64,000 nucleotides of DNA, taken from JAAYZH01 sp964479695 (GTDB taxonomy: Bacteria; Bacillota; Clostridia; Saccharofermentanales; Fastidiosipilaceae). The position numbers and the translations under genes are program-made. Position 1 is the first letter of the stretch. The number at the start of each line of letters is the position of its first letter. The notes beneath the pieces are model-generated. The model was not told the origin of the DNA. It searched no databases and saw nothing but the letters and a program-made list of their open reading frames with translations. The DNA is taken from assembly GCA_964479695.1 (NCBI GenBank), contig CAYZSO010000006.1, positions 59,431 through 123,430 on the forward strand, in the 5' to 3' direction. Below, piece after piece: positions 58,458 through 64,000 of this stretch.

Positions 58458-60233
58458 ATGACAACAGACGAGAAATTGGCTCTATTACGCGGGCGTATGC
58501 TTGAAGAAGAATTGGATATGTATTACATACCCACTGCGGATCCGCACATGTCAGAATATATTGCCCCTTGTTTTCAGGCAAGAGCTTGGCTTACGGGCTT
58601 TAGTGGCTCAGCCGGAGCGGCGTTGGTGCTTCGGGATGAGGCGAGGCTTTGGACGGATGGGCGGTATTTTATTCAAGCGGCTAAGCAGATTCAGGGCTCG
58701 GAATTTCAGTTGATGAAACAGGCGACTCCGGGCTACCCCAGACTTCTGGAGTTCTTGGTGGACAAAGTACCGGTCGGCGGACGTGTTGGCGTGAATGGCC
58801 AAACGATTTCTGAACAGGAAGTCGAGAATATTCGCACGCTCTTAGATGAGAAGCAAGCTACACTTGTGACCGATTTGAGTCTGGTGGAGGAGATTTGGGA
58901 AGGAAGGCCGGAAGCGCCGTCTGCACCGATTTTTCTTCTGGAAGAACAATACAGCGGTAAGTCTACGGAGACGAAGTTGACGGAACTCCGTAAACACCTG
59001 GAGTCGTCGCGGGCGGATGCGGTTTTGATCGGCCGGCTTGATGATGTGGCTTGGCTCTATAATTTCAGAGGCGGGGATGTGGCGAATACGCCGGTTGCTT
59101 ATGCGTATGCGTTTGTGACGTCGACTGAAGCCGTACTCTTCATCGATGAGAAGAAAGTCTCTTCTGAAATCCGGGAGACACTGGCTGAGGCCGGTGTGAC
59201 CATCCGTGGGTATGAGTTGGTGGGGGCGGCTTTGGCCACCTTAAGCGGAGAGAAATTGCTGCTGGACAAGCGCTATATCAACAGCGCGGTTTACAGGGAA
59301 ATACCGACGGATACGGTGGTTCGCGCGGAGACGGACTGGACAACCGGGCAAAAGGCGATTAAGAATGAGACCGAAATTCGCAATGAAAGAGAGGCCTACC
59401 GCAAGGACGGACTTGCTGTGACGCGCTTGATTTACTGGCTTAAGCACCAGGAGGATCTGACAAAAGTCGACGAACTCATGGTGAGTGAGAAACTGGAGGA
59501 ATTCCATCAGGAGCTAAGTCATTATTTCGAACCGAGTTTTACGACCATCGCGGCGTACGGTGAGAATGCGGCGATGATGCACTATGCGCCGACGCCGGAG
59601 AATAAAGTGAACTTGGCACCGAAGAGCTTCCTGCTGGTGGATTCCGGCGGCCAATATCTGGAAGGCACAACGGACACGACCCGCACGATTGCTCTGGGGA
59701 CCTTGACCGATGAAGAAATCCGCGACTACACCTTGACTCTGAAGGGACATATTGCGTTGGCGACGGCGGTTTTCCTAGAAGGGACGACCGGCTATCAGCT
59801 GGATGCGTTGGCCAGACAGCCGCTCTGGAAACACCACCTGGACTATAAGAGTGGAACCGGCCACGGCGTTGGCTACTTGCTGAGTGTCCATGAAGGCCCT
59901 CACAGTGTTTCGCCCCGCTATGTTGATCAGGCTCTGGTTCCGGGAATGGTTGTGACAGACGAGCCCGGTGTCTACAAGGAAGGCAAACATGGGATCCGTA
60001 TTGAGAATGTCTATGTGGTTGAGGAGAGTGGTTTCACAGACCCGGATCGCTTCTTCCGCTTGAGCAATCTCACATTGGTGCCTCTTGAGAGAGAGGCGAT
60101 TGATCGGTCGATGCTGACGGAAGAGGAGATTTCGTGGGTTAACCACTTCCATCAGACCGTGGCAGAGAAGCTTGCTCCCGCGTTGGCTCCGGAAGAAGCC
60201 TCGTGGCTCCGGGAAGTTTGTAAGCCGCTCTGA
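58458..60233 (+). CDS. pepP: Xaa-Pro aminopeptidase (M24B, PepP family)
   Basis: 591 residues from the ATG at 58458 (AAAGGAT upstream). Two creatinase-type N-terminal domains (about 1-310) are followed by the pita-bread catalytic domain with metal ligands in 'DSGGQYLEGTTDTTR', 'GTGHGVGYLLSVHEGP', 'TDEPGVYKEG' and 'IRIENVYVV', and a C-terminal extension as in the long aminopeptidase P form. It removes N-terminal residues before proline in the cytoplasm. The stop is followed by a direct duplication of TCTGATCTGGCGGCGATCT. Confidence 0.93.
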   Translation: MTTDEKLALLRGRMLEEELDMYYIPTADPHMSEYIAPCFQARAWLTGFSGSAGAALVLRDEARLWTDGRYFIQAAKQIQGSEFQLMKQATPGYPRLLEFLVDKVPVGGRVGVNGQTISEQEVENIRTLLDEKQATLVTDLSLVEEIWEGRPEAPSAPIFLLEEQYSGKSTETKLTELRKHLESSRADAVLIGRLDDVAWLYNFRGGDVANTPVAYAYAFVTSTEAVLFIDEKKVSSEIRETLAEAGVTIRGYELVGAALATLSGEKLLLDKRYINSAVYREIPTDTVVRAETDWTTGQKAIKNETEIRNEREAYRKDGLAVTRLIYWLKHQEDLTKVDELMVSEKLEEFHQELSHYFEPSFTTIAAYGENAAMMHYAPTPENKVNLAPKSFLLVDSGGQYLEGTTDTTRTIALGTLTDEEIRDYTLTLKGHIALATAVFLEGTTGYQLDALARQPLWKHHLDYKSGTGHGVGYLLSVHEGPHSVSPRYVDQALVPGMVVTDEPGVYKEGKHGIRIENVYVVEESGFTDPDRFFRLSNLTLVPLEREAIDRSMLTEEEISWVNHFHQTVAEKLAPALAPEEASWLREVCKPL

Positions 60234-60275
60234 TCTGGCGGCGATCTTTGTCTGATCTGGCGGCGATCTGACGAC
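60228..60275. repeat. Duplication around the pepP stop codon
   Basis: TCTGATCTGGCGGCGATCT at about 60230 (contains the TGA stop) and again at about 60253. Confidence 0.7.
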
Positions 60276-60343
60276 AATTCGCACAGAACCGGAAGCGAAT
60301 CGAAGCACAAACCACATCTTGTCAACAGGGAACAGATCTTGCG

Positions 60344-60372
60344 TTGACAATCAAGAACCCTTACACTAAACT
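60344..60372 (+). promoter_or_regulatory. Promoter of the Crh-like/uvrC operon
   Basis: TTGACA (60344-60349), 17-bp spacer, TAAACT (60367-60372). Confidence 0.75.
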
Positions 60373-60431
60373 GAATTTTGCTAAACTTTACTAATGCATA
60401 TGCGAAGTAGAGTCACCGATGGAGGTAGCGA

Positions 60432-60695
60432 ATGGTAAAGAGACAAGTCACATATCATATCTTTGAGAATACACAGATGAAGGCAGTTGCGGTGCTGATT
60501 CAGAAGGCATCTTCCTTCCGGTCGAATATCTGGATTCAGAGTGGCGATCGCAGAGCCAATGCCAAGAGCCTTCTCGGCATGATGAGTCTGGGAATTGAGG
60601 ACGGCTCCGAGTTGGAAGTCACCGCAGAAGGCCCGGATGAAGATGAGGCACTTGAGACAGTTTGTTCTTATCTGGAGAATCCTGTAGTTTCCTGA
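60432..60695 (+). CDS. Crh-like HPr paralogue without the phosphocarrier histidine
   Basis: 87 residues that align with HPr without gaps. The position of the phosphocarrier His15 is Gln15 (segment TQMKAV in place of G.HARP), as in Bacillus Crh. Ser46, the HPr kinase site, is kept in 'NAKSLLGMMSLG'. It therefore cannot carry phosphate for PTS sugars but may act with CcpA in carbon catabolite control when phosphorylated on Ser46 (inference). GGAGGTAG precedes the ATG. It lies 40 bases before uvrC. Confidence 0.82.
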   Translation: MVKRQVTYHIFENTQMKAVAVLIQKASSFRSNIWIQSGDRRANAKSLLGMMSLGIEDGSELEVTAEGPDEDEALETVCSYLENPVVS

Positions 60696-60735
60696 ACTTC
60701 TCAGCAGAAGTGACCGGAAGTCCGGAGAGTATACG

Positions 60736-62967
60736 TTGACCACAGAACATCAATTTGATGCGCGTTTGGATTTAGTACCAACGAGCCCGGGGGTCTACCT
60801 GATGAAGGATGCCTCGGGCTCTATTATTTATGTGGGTAAGGCAATCAATTTGCGGCAGCGCTTGCGAAGTTACTTCGGGCCGAACCCCCAGGGCAATGAA
60901 AAAGTCCTGGCCATGATCTCCCACATTCGTGATTACTCCTACCTTCTCTGCAAAAATGAGCTCGAGACCTTGATCCTCGAGTCCAACCTCATTAAGCGGT
61001 ACATGCCTTTCTATAACATTTTGCTGAAGGATGACCGCGACTACCCCTACATTCGTGTCACGCTGAACGAGCTCTACCCACGCATTATGAAGGCCTACCG
61101 AATCGGTCCCGACGAGCAAGAAGGCGCCAAGTATTATGGCCCTTATCTGAATGGCGACCTTTGGCAAGCCCTTCGCACCATCCACGAACTGTTCCCTCTG
61201 AAGACCTGTAAGCGCGTTTTTCCGCGCGATATTGGCAAGGAACGCCCCTGCCTCAACTACTATATGAATAAATGCATCGCCCCCTGTCTCGGCACGGTTT
61301 CCGCTGAGTCGTACCGCGAGGTGGTTCAGGGCGTCTGCGATTTCTTGGAAGGCCGCTATGACGGCATCTATAAGACCCTGAAAGATGAGATGGCCGAGGC
61401 ATCTGAGAAGCTTGACTTCGAACGGGCAGCTGTTCTTCGTGACCGCATCAAGACCCTAGACAAACTCAATGATAAGCAAGTCGCCGTTCTCGACACGACT
61501 TTCGACGGTGACGCGCTGGGTCTGGCTCGCAATAACGCAGAAGTTTGTGTCCTCAAGCTCGAAGTCCGCCGCGGCAAGATTACGGGGACGTCCACCTACT
61601 TCATCGATGCCCCCGGCAGCGAAGATGAGGAAATCCTCACCGCTTTTATGGAGCAGTATTACCCCGGGGCCGCTTCCATTCCAGGAATCATTTTAACTTC
61701 AGCAAGAGCGCTCGCCTCCGACTCTATCTCTCCTCAGGCCAAAGCCGCAGATCCCGACTCTCTTCCCCCGGAAGATTCAGAAGTCGTTTCAGAAGTAGAT
61801 TCAGAAGTCGGTTCAGGAATAGATTCAGAAGTCGGTTCAGGAATAGATTCAGAAGTAGATTCAGCAAGCACATTGACAAGCTTCCTCAGTGAACTTGCGG
61901 GTCACAAAGTTCGCATTCACTATCCCCAACGCGGGGAGAAGCGTGACATCCTCCGCATGGCGGACGAGAACGCAGCCCAGCAACTCAAACGCCGAACCAT
62001 CATCGCAGGTTCCAACCAACAATCGATCGACGAAGCCATGCAATTACTGGCTCAACTGGTCGGCCTGGAATACCCACCTGCCCGAATCGAAGCCTACGAT
62101 ATCTCGAATACCGGCAAAGACGACATCGCCTGCGGCATGGCCGTCTTTGAGAACGGCCGCTCCCGCCGAAACCAAGGCCGCCTCTTCCACATTCGTAACC
62201 AGGAAGGCCAAGATGACTATGCGGCCATGGCGCAAGCACTGGACCGCCGGCTCTCGCATTTAGGAGAGGACTCGTTCGGACGAAGACCCGACTTGATCCT
62301 GGTTGATGGCGGCTTTGGCCACGTAAATGCCATGAAACCCGTACTCGCTGCCCACAACTGCGAGGACATCCCCATTGCCGGCATGGTGAAAGACAAGCGC
62401 CACCGCACCCGTGGCTTAGCACTCGCGAGCGGCCAGATTATCGAACTGGAAGAATCGCTTGGGCTGATTAATGGCGAGAGGACTGTCGAAACCGCGAATG
62501 CCCCGGATGTCGGAGCTGCGGTCGCGATGTTCTCCGGCGATCCCAGCACCGAGCGCGAGGAGAAACTCGCCCTGCTGCGCCTCCTCTCCGCGATTCAGAA
62601 CGAGACGCACCGTCTGGCGAACAAGGCAAATACTTCCCTCAACAAGAAGCGCCAGACCCGCTACAAGCTCGAGGAAATTCGGGGCATCGGTCCCGCGAAA
62701 CGGAAGACGTTGCTCCAGGCTTTCCGCTCCATGAAGGAGCTCGGTGAAGCCTCAGAGGAAGAGATTTTGGCCAAAGCCCCCTCCATCGGCAAATCATCCG
62801 CTCATGCGGTTTATGTTCATTTCCATGGCGACCGTGCGGAGAAGGACATCGCGGATCCTGAGGGCGATGTCGCAGATATTGAGGATGTCGCAGATATTGA
62901 GGATGTTGCAGATATTGAGGATGTTGCAGATATTGAGGATGTTGCAGATCCTGAGGGCGATGCGTAA
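60736..62967 (+). CDS. uvrC: Excinuclease ABC subunit C
   Basis: 743 residues; relatives have about 600. GIY-YIG nuclease at about 14-92 ('SPGVYLMKDASGSIIYVGKA'), cysteine cluster 'CKRVFPRDIGKERPCLNYYMNKCIAPC', UVR motif near 205-240, RNase H-like nuclease about 440-570, and a C-terminal HhH pair ('IRGIGPAKRKTLLQAF'). An acidic Ser/Glu/Gly repeat insert lies at about 323-377, and the last ~43 residues are repeated DVADIE units. In the second nuclease the segment DGGKGQ of many relatives reads DGGFGH, overlapping an iterated GGCTTTGGCC. The start is TTG at 60736 with CGGAG upstream. Confidence 0.94.
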   Translation: MTTEHQFDARLDLVPTSPGVYLMKDASGSIIYVGKAINLRQRLRSYFGPNPQGNEKVLAMISHIRDYSYLLCKNELETLILESNLIKRYMPFYNILLKDDRDYPYIRVTLNELYPRIMKAYRIGPDEQEGAKYYGPYLNGDLWQALRTIHELFPLKTCKRVFPRDIGKERPCLNYYMNKCIAPCLGTVSAESYREVVQGVCDFLEGRYDGIYKTLKDEMAEASEKLDFERAAVLRDRIKTLDKLNDKQVAVLDTTFDGDALGLARNNAEVCVLKLEVRRGKITGTSTYFIDAPGSEDEEILTAFMEQYYPGAASIPGIILTSARALASDSISPQAKAADPDSLPPEDSEVVSEVDSEVGSGIDSEVGSGIDSEVDSASTLTSFLSELAGHKVRIHYPQRGEKRDILRMADENAAQQLKRRTIIAGSNQQSIDEAMQLLAQLVGLEYPPARIEAYDISNTGKDDIACGMAVFENGRSRRNQGRLFHIRNQEGQDDYAAMAQALDRRLSHLGEDSFGRRPDLILVDGGFGHVNAMKPVLAAHNCEDIPIAGMVKDKRHRTRGLALASGQIIELEESLGLINGERTVETANAPDVGAAVAMFSGDPSTEREEKLALLRLLSAIQNETHRLANKANTSLNKKRQTRYKLEEIRGIGPAKRKTLLQAFRSMKELGEASEEEILAKAPSIGKSSAHAVYVHFHGDRAEKDIADPEGDVADIEDVADIEDVADIEDVADIEDVADPEGDA
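62865..62950 (+). repeat. 18-bp tandem repeat encoding the UvrC tail
   Basis: Four to five copies of GATATTGAGGATGTCGCA near the end of uvrC, encoding ADIEDV units. Confidence 0.9.
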
Positions 62968-63752
62968 TGGCCGTTTGGGTAATCGGTGACACACATTTAT
63001 CAACCTTAGTGGAGAAGCCGATGGGAATCTTCGGACCTCGCTGGGAAAACCATCAAGAACGCCTGGCGGCAAACTGGTCTGCAATCGTTGGTTCGGCTGA
63101 CTGTGTCATCATTGCCGGGGACATTTCCTGGGCACTGCAGGCGGAGGAAGCCATCGCGGATCTCCGTTTCCTCGATCATTTGCCCGGCCGGCGCAAGATT
63201 TTGCTTCGGGGAAACCACGACTATTGGTGGAATACCAGGGCCAAAGTCGAGCGCCTCTTCCGTGATGCGGATCTTCAGACTTTGCAGGTGTTCCAGAATG
63301 AGGCGATTCTCTTGACGGAAGCGCAGAGACCTCTCATCCTAGTGGGGACAAGGGGCTGGAAATTACCTACCGATGAAGATTTCCTCGCTGAAGACGAGAA
63401 AATTTATAAACGTGAATGCGAGCGACTTCGTTTGTCGCTGGAAGCCAGTCGTGCGTTCCAAGGGCAACAAGGGCAACAAGGGCAACAAGGGCATGAGAAC
63501 CCTGAATCCGAATCGGATCATTCTACCGACCTACCGCTTCTGGCGGTGATGCATTACCCACCTGTGACCCGTGACGGCAGAGGCAGCGGTTTCTCTGAAC
63601 TCCTTGAACAATATCATGTGAAGCACTGCTATTATGGCCACGTCCACGGGATGGCCGGCAGTCGATCATTTCGTGGAGAGCGAAACTTCATTACTTATCA
63701 GAATGTGGCGTGTGATCAGGTCGATTGCACACCGGTGCTGGTAGCCGAGTGA
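62967..63752 (+). CDS. Calcineurin-like metallophosphoesterase
   Basis: 261 residues. Metal-site motifs 'IGDTHL' (6-11; D8, H10), 'IAGDISWA' (about 49-56), 'LRGNHDYWW' (about 82-90) and 'HYPPV'/'YGHVHG' near the C terminus. Close to a Clostridial phosphoesterase group of unknown substrate. A Gly-Gln-Gln repeat (164-175) is inserted in a loop. The ATG shares one base with the uvrC stop (TAATG), so translation is coupled. Confidence 0.88.
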   Translation: MAVWVIGDTHLSTLVEKPMGIFGPRWENHQERLAANWSAIVGSADCVIIAGDISWALQAEEAIADLRFLDHLPGRRKILLRGNHDYWWNTRAKVERLFRDADLQTLQVFQNEAILLTEAQRPLILVGTRGWKLPTDEDFLAEDEKIYKRECERLRLSLEASRAFQGQQGQQGQQGHENPESESDHSTDLPLLAVMHYPPVTRDGRGSGFSELLEQYHVKHCYYGHVHGMAGSRSFRGERNFITYQNVACDQVDCTPVLVAE

Positions 63753-63790
63753 CTCGGTCGATTGCACGTTGCTATTGGTAGTCAAGTGAT
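63718..63790. repeat. Duplication around the metallophosphoesterase stop codon
   Basis: GGTCGATTGCAC with a GCTGGTAGCCGAGTGA continuation is repeated in diverged form right after the stop (GGTCGATTGCACGTTGCTATTG). The remaining 63790-64000 shows no clear gene. Confidence 0.65.
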
Positions 63791-64000
63791 TCCTTCTTCA
63801 CGCATACCTATTCCTTTGCCCCATTCCTAGACATTATTCCCTCTACCCTTCACGGCGACCTCTTCCCGCTTATAAAGAGCTTTGGGCAAACGTTACGATC
63901 ATAGACGAGCGTTCAAGCTAAACTAAGAGTCACCTTTTCGCTTCGCTGAGACGCCCGGCGGGGTAGTAGAAAAGGGTAGAAGAAGTTGAAAAAAGAGATT

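Noticed and set aside
63790..64000. Start of another gene at the window end
   Set aside because: There is no clear ribosome binding site and start codon with coding sequence in the remaining bases.

Overview
The window is a contiguous piece of a Bacillota chromosome, most likely Clostridia (perhaps Oscillospirales-like; low confidence). Several local gene orders match Bacillus/Clostridium landmarks: ffs/dnaX/ybaB/recR, decarboxylase-tmk-yaaQ-holB-yaaT-yabB-rsmI, tsaE-tsaB-rimI, yabO-divIC and rplM-rpsI. Shine-Dalgarno sites are strong, an FMN riboswitch precedes ribU, and there is a two-cluster ferredoxin and a sortase-type surface protein. The sporulation genes yabP and yabQ, which sit between yabO and divIC in spore formers, are missing, so the organism may not sporulate. 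I see no tRNA, rRNA, CRISPR array, transposase or prophage gene.

Layout. 1-5.0 kb: 3' part of a SpaA/Cna_B-repeat wall protein, a long intergenic repeat, and a YczE-like membrane protein. 5.3-13.4 kb: oligoendopeptidase F, FMN riboswitch-ribU, a CobB-like protein that has lost its catalytic motifs, a YtxH/YtxG-type pair, an A24 prepilin-peptidase-like protein and a Gfo/Idh/MocA oxidoreductase. 14.4-17.9 kb: a eukaryote-type hexokinase, a small conserved protein, RqcP/YabO, DivIC and MgtC. 18.0-21.1 kb (minus strand): recR-ybaB-dnaX. 21.2-35.0 kb: a beta-1,3-glucan utilisation locus. 35.1-35.3 kb: SRP RNA. 35.4-53.7 kb (plus strand): disordered proteins, the decarboxylase-tmk-yaaQ-holB-ricT cluster, ferredoxin, murJ, trmN6, rsmI, a YfhO protein and rplM-rpsI. 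55.0-63.8 kb: amidohydrolase, tsaE-tsaB-rimI, pepP, a Crh-like HPr, uvrC and a metallophosphoesterase.

The glucan locus reads as a pathway. A secreted multidomain GH16 enzyme with two CBM56-like modules cuts beta-1,3-glucan outside the cell. A YteP/YtcP-type ABC importer with its lipoprotein brings in oligosaccharides. A cytoplasmic GH16 and a long GH161/GH149-like phosphorylase degrade them, probably giving glucose-1-phosphate and glucose, and a YesM/YesN two-component system controls it. The hexokinase at 14.5 kb could use free glucose, and the Crh-like protein at 60.4 kb could take part in carbon regulation. The locus lies between the SRP RNA and dnaX, which are neighbours in related genomes, so it looks inserted.

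Three sequence-level features are not explained by the genes. First, the octamer CTTTGGCC or its complement occurs about forty times, often as the 12-bp palindrome CTTTGGCCAAAG, in all reading frames; it is a HIP1-like iterated motif and is sparser in the glucan locus. Second, long non-coding composite repeats, edged by a 32-bp palindrome beginning ACTACATAAGTTTA, fill the four longest intergenic gaps. Third, short tandem repeats are very common, both as low-complexity inserts or tails in otherwise conserved proteins and directly after stop codons.
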